This document shows positions 7,223 to 13,954 of a DNA stretch of 14,922 nucleotides, piece after piece. The number at the start of each line of letters is the position of its first letter. The first letter of the stretch is position 1. The translations under genes were made by a program, and so were the position numbers. The notes under the pieces are model-generated. The model had not been told where the DNA came from. It saw only the letters and a program-made list of their open reading frames with translations, and did no database searches. The DNA is taken from assembly GCA_051024685.1 (NCBI GenBank), contig JAZHPA010000062.1, positions 1-14,922 on the forward strand. Reading direction: 5' to 3'. The stretch comes from UBA12545 sp051024685 (GTDB taxonomy: Bacteria > Bacillota > DSM-521 > Neomoorellales > Neomoorellaceae).

Positions 7223-8379
7223 TGGGGGCTTGTTCCTTGCGCATTGCCGTCTTTTCCGATAGCTATCTTCCTTACCGCAGCGGCGTTGTTCGTTCCATTG
7301 AAACCTTTACGCAAGAGTTAAAGCGGGCGGGGCATGAAGTTTTTATCTTTGCCCCCCGCTATAGCCCCTCCGAGGTGGAAGAAGGTATTTACCGGTTTCC
7401 TTCGGTGCGGGCGCCCAATTTCAGAGAATTTGCTCTGGCCATCCCCTGGGCTCCCCGTTTAGGGGAATTACTGCGCCAGCTGCAGGTGGATTTAATCCAT
7501 GTCCATTCTCCCTTCTTAGTAGGTAGGGTAGGAGCCAGGGCAGCGCATCGCCTGGGCCTGCCCCTGGTTTTTACCTACCATACCCTTTACGACCAGTACG
7601 TCCACTACTTTCCTCTGGCTCCCAAAATAGCCCGGGGGCTGGTGCGCAAGTACACCATAAACTTTTGTAATCGGTGCCAGGTAGTCATTGCTCCTACCGC
7701 CGAAATTGCCTCCTTTCTCCGGGAGAACGGCGTTAGAGTGCGGATTGAAACCCTGCCTACGGGAATCGTGTTGGAAGATTACCAGGAGGCGGCTCCGGGG
7801 TGGTTGCGCCGGCAAACGGGGCTGGGGGAGGAGGACGTCATCCTCCTTCATGTGGGCCGGCTGGGCAAGGAAAAAAACTTAGATTTCCTTTTAAGGAGTT
7901 TTGCCCTCCTGCGGCAGGAAATTCCCTTTGCCCATCTCGTCCTGGTCGGCAGCGGCCCCTGGAAGAATCACTTGCAGCAGGAGGCCCGGCGCCTGGGGAT
8001 CGTAGAAGGGGTGCATTTTCTGGGTGCCTTCCCCTTTGAGGCCATGCCCAACATTTACCGAGGGGCCGACCTTTTTGTTTTTGCTTCCCTTACCGAAACC
8101 CAGGGCCTGGTTATCGCGGAGGCCAAGGCAGCCGGCCTGCCGGTGGTAGCGGTGGCTGCCTATGGGGTGAAGGAAATGGTGGAACATGGTGTGGATGGCT
8201 TTTTGCTTCCCCCGGAGGAAGAGGTGTTTGCCGCTACCCTTAAGGAAATAATCTTTAATAAGGATTTGCGCCGGCAAATGGGGGCCAGGGCCCGGGAAAA
8301 CGCTCAAAAATTATCTTCTTCCGCCATGGCCCGGCGTTTAATGGCCCTTTACCAAGAACTGATAACCAATAAGGAGTGA
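7222..8379 (+). CDS. Glycosyltransferase family 4 (GT-B fold)
   Basis: This retaining GT-B glycosyltransferase of about 385 residues transfers a sugar from a nucleotide-sugar donor at the cytoplasmic face of the membrane. The N-terminus RIAVFSDSYLPYRSGVVRSI and the acceptor domain with FTYHTLYDQYVHYFP resemble enzymes that glucosylate diacylglycerol, but the acceptor cannot be proved. The donor domain has LLHVGRLGKEKNLDFLLRSF, LVLVGSGPW, and the E-x7-E motif ETQGLVIAE (Glu292 and Glu300). The start is uncertain. ATG at 7213 lies inside nrdJ; ATG at 7222 shares bases with the nrdJ TAA (TAATG), and I chose it. A TTG at 7237 sits 8 bases after GGGGG and gives the typical family N-terminus MRIAVFSDS. 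Any choice implies translational coupling to nrdJ. GltX follows 6 bases after the stop. Confidence 0.9.
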   Translation: MGACSLRIAVFSDSYLPYRSGVVRSIETFTQELKRAGHEVFIFAPRYSPSEVEEGIYRFPSVRAPNFREFALAIPWAPRLGELLRQLQVDLIHVHSPFLVGRVGARAAHRLGLPLVFTYHTLYDQYVHYFPLAPKIARGLVRKYTINFCNRCQVVIAPTAEIASFLRENGVRVRIETLPTGIVLEDYQEAAPGWLRRQTGLGEEDVILLHVGRLGKEKNLDFLLRSFALLRQEIPFAHLVLVGSGPWKNHLQQEARRLGIVEGVHFLGAFPFEAMPNIYRGADLFVFASLTETQGLVIAEAKAAGLPVVAVAAYGVKEMVEHGVDGFLLPPEEEVFAATLKEIIFNKDLRRQMGARARENAQKLSSSAMARRLMALYQELITNKE

Positions 8380-8385
8380 GATAAG

Positions 8386-9852
8386 TTGTCCGTTCGCGTT
8401 CGTTTCGCGCCCAGTCCTACAGGTAGCCTGCATATAGGAGGGGCCCGTACGGCTCTTTTTAATTGGCTTTTTGCCCGCCGACACAAGGGTGCCTTTATTT
8501 TGCGCATTGATGATACGGATCTGGAACGTTCTTCCGAGGAATCTTACCGGGAAATCTTAAGCGCCCTGCAATGGCTGGGACTGGACTGGGATGAAGGCCC
8601 TTACCTGGAATCCGAACGCCTGGAATTATATCGCCAGGCCGCGGAAAAGCTGCTGGCGGAGGACAAGGCTTATCTCTGCTATTGTACCCCGGAAGAGCTG
8701 GCCGCTCGCCGCCAGGAAGCGCAGGCCAGGGGGCTGGCGCCCATGTACGATCGCCGCTGCCGCTATCTTACCCCGGAAGAGCGCTGCCGCCTGGAAGACG
8801 AGGGGCGGCGGCCGACCATCCGCCTGGCGGTACCCGACAGCGGTACCACGGTGGTTTCGGATGTCATTCGGGGAGAAGTGGCCTTTGACAATGCCACCAT
8901 CGATGATTTTATCATTGTAAAGTCCAACGGTATGCCCACCTACAACTTCGCTACCGTAGTGGACGATCACGATATGAGGATTACCCACGTTATTAGGGCC
9001 GAAGAACATCTTTCCAACACGCCTAAACAGGTTCTGGTCTTTCAGGCCCTGGGCTATGAGCTGCCCGTTTTTGCCCATGTGCCCATGATTTTAGCCCCCG
9101 ACCGCAGCAAATTGAGCAAAAGGCATGGTGCCACCTCGGTAGAAGAATACCGCGAAGCAGGTTACCTGCCGGAAGCCATCATCAATTATCTCGCGTTATT
9201 GGGCTGGTCGCCGGAAGGGGAAGAGGAGATTTTACCCCTGGAGGCCATTATCCGGCAGTTTTCCCTGGAGAAGGTATCCAGAAATGCGGCCATCTACGAT
9301 ACCAAAAAACTTACCTGGATAAACGGACATTATCTGAGGGAAGGAGACCTGGATAGGATTACCAGGCTGGCCATACCCTTCCTCCAGGCTAAAGGATTAT
9401 TACCGGATCCCTTGCCGGAAGAAGATTATCCGTACGTGAGGGCCGTAGTAGAGGCCGTGCGCGACCGGGTTAAGACCCTGGCCGAAGTGGCGGAGGCAGC
9501 CAGCTATTTCTTCGCCAGTGTGTCGCAATACGAAGAGAAAGGCGTGCGCAAGTTTTTTGCCCAGCCGGGAGTGATTGATCTACTGCAGAAGGCCAAGGAG
9601 CGATTACAGGGGCTGGAGCCCTTTACCATGGAAACTACAGAGAAGGCTTACCGGGATCTGGCCGCAGAGCTCAATATCCCCGCCGGCCAGCTCATCCATC
9701 CCACCCGGCTGGCGGTATCCGGGCGAACCATGGGACCCGGCCTCTTTGAAATTCTGGAGCTGCTGGGGAAAGAGAAGGTGATTGCCCGGCTGGAACAGGC
9801 CATTAGCTGGATACGCCAGAATATGCTCCCGGCCCTGGAGAACCAACCTTAA
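8386..9852 (+). CDS. gltX: Glutamate--tRNA ligase
   Basis: This 488-residue class I aminoacyl-tRNA synthetase charges tRNA-Glu. In Firmicutes the enzyme often also charges tRNA-Gln, whose product GatCAB then amidates; whether this one does so is not shown. The N-terminus has RFAPSPTGSLHIGGARTALFN with the HIGH-type motif HIGG at 16-19, then LRIDDTDLERS. A zinc-like CYCTPEEL and RRCRYL pair follows. KLSKRHG at 242-248 is the KMSKS motif, and the C-terminal anticodon-binding helical domain is complete. The start is TTG at 8386, with AGGAG at 8372-8376, and the family N-terminus begins there. It follows the glycosyltransferase by only 6 bases, so the two are probably cotranscribed. A tRNA-Gln gene stands about 100 bases downstream, a suggestive pairing. 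Confidence 0.97.
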   Translation: MSVRVRFAPSPTGSLHIGGARTALFNWLFARRHKGAFILRIDDTDLERSSEESYREILSALQWLGLDWDEGPYLESERLELYRQAAEKLLAEDKAYLCYCTPEELAARRQEAQARGLAPMYDRRCRYLTPEERCRLEDEGRRPTIRLAVPDSGTTVVSDVIRGEVAFDNATIDDFIIVKSNGMPTYNFATVVDDHDMRITHVIRAEEHLSNTPKQVLVFQALGYELPVFAHVPMILAPDRSKLSKRHGATSVEEYREAGYLPEAIINYLALLGWSPEGEEEILPLEAIIRQFSLEKVSRNAAIYDTKKLTWINGHYLREGDLDRITRLAIPFLQAKGLLPDPLPEEDYPYVRAVVEAVRDRVKTLAEVAEAASYFFASVSQYEEKGVRKFFAQPGVIDLLQKAKERLQGLEPFTMETTEKAYRDLAAELNIPAGQLIHPTRLAVSGRTMGPGLFEILELLGKEKVIARLEQAISWIRQNMLPALENQP

Positions 9853-9872
9853 ATCACACAACCTTAAATCAC
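9845..9872. repeat. 13-bp direct repeat at the end of gltX
   Basis: AACCTTAAATCAC occurs at 9845-9857 and again at 9860-9872, a 15-base period. The first copy contains the gltX stop codon, so a short tandem duplication has occurred just after the gene. It is probably harmless. Confidence 0.8.
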
Positions 9873-9911
9873 TGAGTTATCCCCACTTTTTGCAGGGCAG
9901 GCAAATCACTC

Positions 9912-9940
9912 TTGACGAATGCGGGGGCCCATGCTATTAT
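9912..9940 (+). promoter_or_regulatory. SigA-type promoter of tRNA-Gln
   Basis: TTGACG (9912-9917), a 17-base spacer and TATTAT (9935-9940) form a strong promoter whose start would fall close to the tRNA 5' end at 9957. An overlapping TATAAT lies at 9938-9943. A one-mismatch DnaA-like 9-mer, TTATCCCCA, is upstream at 9877-9885. Confidence 0.75.
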
Positions 9941-9956
9941 AATGATTGCTGGACGC

Positions 9957-10030
9957 TGCGGGATGGTGTAGCGGTAGCACACATGACTCTGGATCATGTT
10001 GCCCTGGTTCGAATCCAGGTCCCGCAGCCA
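9957..10030 (+). tRNA. tRNA-Gln (anticodon CUG)
   Basis: A full 74-base cloverleaf can be folded. The acceptor stem TGCGGGA pairs with TCCCGCA, and the D arm is GTGT-AGCGGTA-GCAC. The anticodon arm CATGA-CTCTGGA-TCATG carries the CTG anticodon. A 4-base variable loop, the T arm CCTGG-TTCGAAT-CCAGG, a G discriminator and an encoded CCA complete it. It reads CAG glutamine codons. A broken tyrosine integrase gene facing it suggests that its 3' end was the attachment site of an integrated element. Confidence 0.96.
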
Positions 10031-10041
10031 AGGAAAATTAA

Positions 10042-10063
10042 GGCCTCCCGAAGTCGGGAGGCC
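10042..10063. terminator. Strong hairpin after tRNA-Gln, likely bidirectional terminator
   Basis: GGCCTCCCG and CGGGAGGCC form a perfect 9-bp GC-rich stem with an AAGT loop, 11 bases after the tRNA CCA. Downstream lies AAATTTT on the plus strand; on the minus strand the stem is followed by TTAATTTTCC. It can end the tRNA transcript and the converging integrase transcript. The T-runs are short, so efficiency is uncertain. Confidence 0.75.
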
Positions 10064-10078
10064 TGAAATTTTGCCCCG

Positions 10079-10100
10079 CTCTACCCCAACTCTACCCCAA
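10079..10100. repeat. Two tandem copies of an 11-bp repeat between tRNA and integrase
   Basis: CTCTACCCCAA occurs twice in direct tandem (10079-10089 and 10090-10100), just beyond the terminator and before the integrase 3' end. Short direct repeats in this position can be integrase arm-type binding sites, but this is only a positional inference. Confidence 0.6.
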
Positions 10101-10106
10101 CGGGAA

Positions 10107-11281
10107 TCACCAAGACAGCCTATCCGGATCGCCCCCTTTGAGGATCTCCTCCACTTTGGCCGACACTTTCTTTTTAAGCTGCTCCGTCACCTGGGTGTAG
10201 ATGTCCGCGGTCACATCTATACTAGTGTGGTGGAGTAGCTCCTGAACCGTTTTCATCTCCTCACCCGCTTCCAAAATAAGGGTAGCGAAGGTGTGCCTCA
10301 ACGTGTGGAACGAAACCGGTGGCAGGCCGGCCCTTTTAAGGATCCTCTTGTACCGCCGGAAAAAAATTTGCCGGGTCCAACGGCTTGCCGTCCTCAGTAC
10401 AGAAGACCAAACCGTTGTCCTGGTAGGCCCGGCCCCAAAACACCTTCTCCTCTTCCTGACGAGCCCTGTGTCTCTTCAGTTCCTCCAAAACGACCTTGGG
10501 AATGGGGACGGGTTCCCTGCTCTTCTCTGTTTTCGGCTCTTGATAGACCAGCTCGGTCCTGCCCGGTCCCTCCTCAGTCCTCACCCGGACCAAAGTCCTG
10601 TTGATGTGCACCATGCCTTTTTCAAAGTTGATGTCTTCCCACCGCAGCGCAAGCAGCTCCCCGCGCCTGAGCCCGGTCGCCATTTCCAGTACGAAGGCGG
10701 TATACAGCCTGTCGCCCGCCGCCTCCAGAAATTTCTGCACTTCTCTAGCACTCAAGGAGTTATTTCTTTCTTCCCTATAGGTGGCAATTCTGTCGCCTCG
10801 TTCACGTTGCAGTGGAGCTTCCCTTCCTTGATAGCCTGCTTCAGGGCCGCCCCGATTATGTAGTGTAGGAGGTGGACGTCCGGCTGGACTTCTCCTTCAT
10901 TTTCCGGTTGTAGAACTCTTGGAGGTGTGCTGCCTCGAGCTTCATGAGCGGTATATATCCAAGGGCTGGCTTGATATGGACGCGTATCATTGTTTCGTAG
11001 TTGTCGTAGGTAGTACGCCTGCGCGTAGACTTTTTGGAGACGTTTAACCACCGATCCAGCCACTCGCCTAACGTAATCTCGTGGGGTTCAACAAAACTAC
11101 CCGTAGCCTTTTCGTGTAATACCTGTGTCAACCACTCCTGGGCCTCGCGACGAGTTTTAAAATATTTGCTTAAACGTTTTAGCTTCCCAGTGTCCGAGTC
11201 GTACCCGATGCAGACGCGTGCCTCCCAGTAACCGTCCTTCCGCTTGCGTATACTCCCTTCGCCGTTGCCACGCTTCGCCAC
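10107..11281 (-). pseudogene. Tyrosine site-specific recombinase (integrase), broken by three frameshifts
   Basis: Read on the minus strand, this is a phage/ICE-type integrase. It has an N-terminal arm-binding domain (AKRGNGEGSIRKRKDGYWEA), a SAM-like core-binding domain (TLGEWLDRWL, LEAAHLQEFYNRKMKEK), and a catalytic domain with Arg in ATGLRRGELLALRWEDI. HTLRHTFATL and the tyrosine nucleophile in DVTADIYTQV complete the catalytic set. Three indels break it: a missing base near 10877, a missing base near 10756 (after EITP, before LSAREVQ), and an extra base in the A7 run at 10360-10366. Correcting them gives 1176 bases, exactly 391 codons plus stop. The start is a GTG at 11281, preceded by GGGAGGAG. 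It faces tRNA-Gln, the usual arrangement for tRNA-integrated elements. As it stands it cannot make a whole enzyme. Confidence 0.92.
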
Positions 11282-11743
11282 GGCTACCACTCCTCCCCGC
11301 GCGAAACTAAGCAACCCAGTTCCGGGTGCGATACGATATAAGGCACCGCCGCGTCCACCACACGCCTCCAAAAGCTGTAGCTGTCCGCGAAGCGGTAGAC
11401 GTCACCGCACTTTTCCAACCAAGGCCGATCCCAGCGGATTATGTAATAAATGGTGGCTTAACGTGGCGGCGGAGATGCCTTTTGGCAGGGTGGCGCAATA
11501 TGCGGCCTGCTTCCTGGGAGGTGGCCTGGCGAGGTTTGCCGCCTTGGGCCTGCGGATTAGTGCGCTTGGCTGTGCGGGCGCTTTAGTGTACGCCGTCGCC
11601 TGCCGGCTCCTCGGCGTTAGGGAGATGTCTTATGTGTGGGGGCTGGGCAGGGGAAGGATGAGTAGGTAGATTATCCTCTAGCGCATGTTTTCATGTTCTG
11701 CCAGTGGATGAGCTTCATAAAAATTCATAAGGAGTTGAAAAAG
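11282..11743. other. Region between integrase and galE remnant, no firm gene
   Basis: This stretch lies upstream of the integrase start and ahead of the galE fossil. Two overlapping plus-strand frames are open here; the better candidate (11475-11669) is listed separately. A second frame, open to 11586, reads VREAVDVTALFQPRPIPADY near 11385-11445 but belongs to no family I recognise. No RNA gene or clear terminator was seen. Confidence 0.4.
11475..11669 (+). CDS. Possible small hydrophobic protein, not recognised
   Basis: Starting at an ATG at 11475, this frame encodes 64 residues with two hydrophobic stretches (about VAQYAACFLGGGLARFAALG and ALGCAGALVYAVACRLLG). They could be two membrane helices. 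The ribosome site is poor: the only GGAG touches the start codon, and a GTG at 11463 is an alternative. It sits in a decayed island, so it may be a chance frame in GC-rich sequence. Confidence 0.22.
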   Translation: MPFGRVAQYAACFLGGGLARFAALGLRISALGCAGALVYAVACRLLGVREMSYVWGLGRGRMSR

Positions 11744-11791
11744 ATGCGGGTATTGGTGACTGGCGGAGCCGGTTATATTGGCAGCCATACG
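11744..11791 (+). pseudogene. galE: Fossil N-terminus of UDP-glucose 4-epimerase (galE), 16 codons
   Basis: A well-spaced ribosome site AAGGAG (11729-11734) leads into ATG and the peptide MRVLVTGGAGYIGSHT. This is the exact start of GalE-type short-chain dehydrogenases, with the Rossmann glycine motif GGAGYIGS that binds NAD. After codon 16 the match stops abruptly: the frame runs on into unrelated sequence (GDEVGFGIMIL) and ends at 11908. The rest of the enzyme, more than 300 residues, is absent from the window. This is the 5' end of a gene cut off by an insertion, deletion or recombination, carried with its translation signals. GalE normally interconverts UDP-glucose and UDP-galactose; this remnant cannot. 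Confidence 0.8.
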
Positions 11792-12038
11792 GGGGATGAG
11801 GTGGGTTTCGGGATCATGATCCTCTCCAATATCTCCTGCCGGAGACGCTCCGATGGCCGGACTGTTTTGGAAAACCGGGGAAGCCCTGGGCGGGTTGCGC
11901 ACGACTAAGTGCGACCTCTGGTACTGGGCGGGTAGGGAAGGTGGGTTCCCTCCTATGTGGGTTATACGCGAACTATTCGGTTCTTTGAGGGTGGCCGTGG
12001 AAGAGGCTGGGCTCGACGGTCTGCAGAGCAGTAAATAA
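11792..12038 (+). pseudogene. Unrecognised open segment fused after the galE fossil
   Basis: Beyond the galE break, a plus-strand frame stays open to a TAA at 12036-12038. It can start at ATG 11853 (61 residues) and is open further back to about 11820. The peptide contains GLFWKTGEALGGLRTTKCDL and PPMWVIRELFGSLRVAVEEAG, a mixed hydrophobic and charged composition that looks like true coding sequence. I cannot name the family. No ribosome site precedes 11853, so it is probably an internal piece of a larger gene or mobile element that landed in galE. Confidence 0.3.
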
Positions 12039-12955
12039 TGCACAAGGGAAGTGCCTGGTGGAAGCACGGGAGGCGCAAGGAGATGGTGGCACAGTATTAT
12101 TTTATAACCGGATGAAGGAAAAGCAACGCCCTGGCCTCGAACCCCTAGACCTCTCGCGTCCAGACTGGTCGCGGCGGGGGCGGTAAACAGACTACTTTTT
12201 ATATTGCCTGAAAGTCAAAGAATGTCAAAAATCAGCCGTCTGCCGATGCCGCATACCCTTGATGTCCGACCCCCGTTTGGTCCCTACTTGACCTCTACAC
12301 GACGGAAGTAGTGCTACTAAAACGATATTTGGGTGACGTTTCCATTTCCTCCGGGCCTTGAAATTACTACATTTTACGCTAACGGGCGTTAACGGAAAAA
12401 CAATCCTCCTAACGCCGAATAGAACGTACAGATCGCAGGCACATGATCTATGCTAACATGGTCTTCTTGGTGATTGCTCTCTCCCAAGCGGGGAGTTTGG
12501 AGATGACCGAGGCCTCGTTAGAAGCTTACGGCCGCGTGATCCGGGGGACGCGCACGCTTATGCGGAAGGTTAGGGTTGCGCACAGGGCCAGAAATAGGAC
12601 CAAGGCTAGGGTCAGGCTTTTCTAGGCCCAACCCCACGCCCATGGCTAAGCTCCCGAGCAGAGAGGCCAAACCCAGGACTGCACCCGAAACCAGAGCCAA
12701 AGGGACCGGTAAAGTGAAGGCCAAGCCCCAAGTACAGTCTTAAGGCCGAAAGTAGGGTCAAAGTGCCTTGAGGCCGCCATACTCCAAGTCCGTGAGGCCA
12801 TGCCCTGCCAATCTCCAGGTAGCCTAATGGATTGGTACGAAGGGCCAGCGGACGCAGGGTGGCCATCTACGGGAAGAATGCAGCCGGATAGGTTCTCGCC
12901 AACGCAATGGGCCGTAAGGCCGAAGTGAGGTTCCGGAGGCGGGACAAGGGGAGGC
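12039..12955. other. Degenerate stretch without a firm gene
   Basis: About 900 bases are broken by stops in all frames. Short frames include 12039-12116, a 25-residue basic peptide ending QYYFITG, and 12443-12625, which has MTEASLEAYGRVIRG and a basic tail. The frame 12642-12743 is a 33-residue Lys/Arg/Ala/Pro-rich peptide, and its frame is open upstream as well. The purine-rich AGGCCAA-like words at 12590-12760 give the basic peptides. No RNA gene, IS end or CRISPR was seen. It fits the remains of plasmid- or phage-type genes that have lost selection. Confidence 0.5.
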
Positions 12956-13137
12956 GCGGCCTTTGTAAACGCCCACCACTTCGGCATGGACACGCCCGGC
13001 TACAGCTTCGACTACGTGGCCGGGCGTATCCGGGGCACTGAGGAACCGTTGGAGTGGGGAAGGCGGCGCGGAAGGTGGCGCTGGAGTTAATTCAGCTTAT
13101 GGAAGGGGCCGGGAGTGAAAAAGAAGTGGTGTTATAG
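12956..13137 (+). pseudogene. Remnant C-terminus of an ArdC-like antirestriction / zincin protein
   Basis: The frame reads AAFVNAHHFGMDTPGYSFDY followed by VAGRIRG. This resembles the conserved C-terminal region of ArdC-type proteins of plasmids and phages (pattern FGxDTxxYSxxYxAxW). A missing base near 13055 shifts the reading to AARKVALELIQLMEGAG, which fits the closing helix of that family and ends at TAG 13135-13137. Upstream the frame meets a stop at 12926-12928, and no HExxH metal site was found, so the catalytic part is gone. ArdC proteins protect incoming DNA from restriction, which suits a decayed mobile element. The match is by eye and moderate. Confidence 0.4.
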
Positions 13138-13204
13138 AAGGGCTGAGGAAACCCGGCCCTTAGATCTCGGTTCAAAATGCTGGAAAAGATAAATGCTTTC
13201 AGGA

Positions 13205-13234
13205 TATAATAGTGGCGGGAGGGATAATAGTGGC
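13205..13234 (+). promoter_or_regulatory. -10 element and duplicated leader before the antitoxin gene
   Basis: A perfect TATAAT lies at 13205-13210 without a good -35. ATAATAGTGGC occurs at 13206-13216 and again at 13224-13234, an 18-base direct repeat that gives two possible GTG starts (13212 and 13230). GGGAGGG at 13217-13223 serves the second. The repeat may also be an operator half-site pair for autoregulation, which is only a possibility. Confidence 0.4.
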
Positions 13235-13448
13235 CGCGGTAGAGAAGATCCTTCACGAAATCAGGCGTCTCAGCAAGGAGGAGAAGGAAATACTGTTGAA
13301 TGCTTTAGAACGCGAAAGGGCGAAAGACGAAGCTGCCGAGAAATTCGAAAAGGCTGCTGGTTCCTGGAGCGACTTTGACGTCGATAGCTTTGTGGCTGAA
13401 GTTTATGCGCGGCGGCGCGGAGGAGAAAGGGCGGTACCCGAGTGGTAG
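13230..13448 (+). CDS. Antitoxin of a VapBC-type toxin-antitoxin pair
   Basis: From the GTG at 13230 the gene gives 72 residues: an N-terminal amphipathic helix (EKILHEIRRLSKEEKEILL), a charged middle, and a C-terminal toxin-neutralising tail with AAGSWSDFDVDSFVAEVYARR. This tail pattern (G-S-W ... YxxR) is typical of small antitoxins paired with PIN-domain toxins. No clear DNA-binding fold can be named in so short a protein. Start choice: GGGAGGG lies 6 bases before 13230; the upstream GTG at 13212 would give 78 residues but has no ribosome site. The stop TAG overlaps the toxin start by 7 bases, so translation is coupled. The frame is intact although the toxin is broken. Confidence 0.75.
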   Translation: MAAVEKILHEIRRLSKEEKEILLNALERERAKDEAAEKFEKAAGSWSDFDVDSFVAEVYARRRGGERAVPEW

Positions 13449-13857
13449 TCCATGCAAAATACTTAGTGGACACCGATTGGGCAGTATACTATCTGCGCGG
13501 CAGGGAACCTTACGCAACCAGGTTGAAGGTGTACCGTGAACAAGGCTTGAGCATCAGCGTAGTTTCCCTGGCCGAGCTCTATGAAGGTGTGTTCCGGGCA
13601 CCAGACTGCCAGAACAAAGAGAGAGCCCTGAACGACTTTCTGGCGGGGTTGGTTGTGATTGACGTAACCCGGGACGTAGCCCGCACCTTCGGGCGGCTCC
13701 GGGCAGAACTACGAAGTAAGAGGGAATAACAGTAGCCGACCTGGATCTTTTGATCGGGAGCACAGGAGTTTACTACGGACTGGTGATCCTGATGGACAAC
13801 CGCCGGCATTATGAGAAGATACCGGGGATCCAACTGGTCGAAGCAGTGGTGGAATAA
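13442..13857 (+). pseudogene. PIN-domain toxin (VapC-type ribonuclease), frameshifted
   Basis: The frame from GTG 13442 reads YLVDTDWAVYYLRG, with the first PIN aspartate, then SISVVSLAELYEGV, with the conserved glutamate. It stops early at TAA 13727-13729 after about 95 residues. One frame over, without a gap, the rest of the PIN domain continues: VADLDLLIGSTGVYYGLVIL with the third acidic site, then DNRRHYEKIPGIQLVE, ending at TAA 13855-13857. One base is missing near 13720-13723. Restoring it gives 417 bases, 138 residues, the normal VapC length. VapC toxins cut tRNA or rRNA. The truncated product lacks the C-terminal acidic residues and should be inactive. GGAGGAGAAAGG (13419-13430) is the ribosome site. 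Confidence 0.85.
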
Positions 13858-13927
13858 AGCCTTTTCGGTCAGGAAAGGCAATGTCGGGGTTGGTCCCTTT
13901 AGCTGCAAAGTTGAGCAATAAGGCAGG

Positions 13928-13947
13928 AAAAAGGGGCCAACCTTTTT
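13928..13947. terminator. Weak hairpin between converging vapC and ferredoxin
   Basis: AAAAAGG (13928-13934) and CCTTTTT (13941-13947) can pair around GGCCAA, with T-runs on either strand's 3' side. It sits 70 bases after vapC and 8 bases after the minus-strand ferredoxin stop, where a bidirectional terminator is expected. The stem has only two GC pairs plus flanking G's, so it is weak. Confidence 0.45.
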
Positions 13948-13954
13948 GTTCGGT

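Noticed and set aside
10291..10863. 190-residue plus-strand frame opposite the integrase
   Set aside because: The minus strand carries clear recombinase motifs across the same bases, so this is a shadow.
11905..12040. Group II intron start (GTGCGAC at 11909)
   Set aside because: No domain V hairpin, no reverse transcriptase and no plausible 3' end were found in the window.
12127..12163. Possible decayed copy of the tRNA-Gln 3' end (GCCCTGG ... TCGAA)
   Set aside because: Only the first seven bases and a short core agree; too weak to call an attachment site.
12612..12866. Minus-strand 84-residue frame rich in Gly, Leu and Pro
   Set aside because: Composition mirrors the Lys/Ala-rich words on the plus strand; no recognised motif and no ribosome site.
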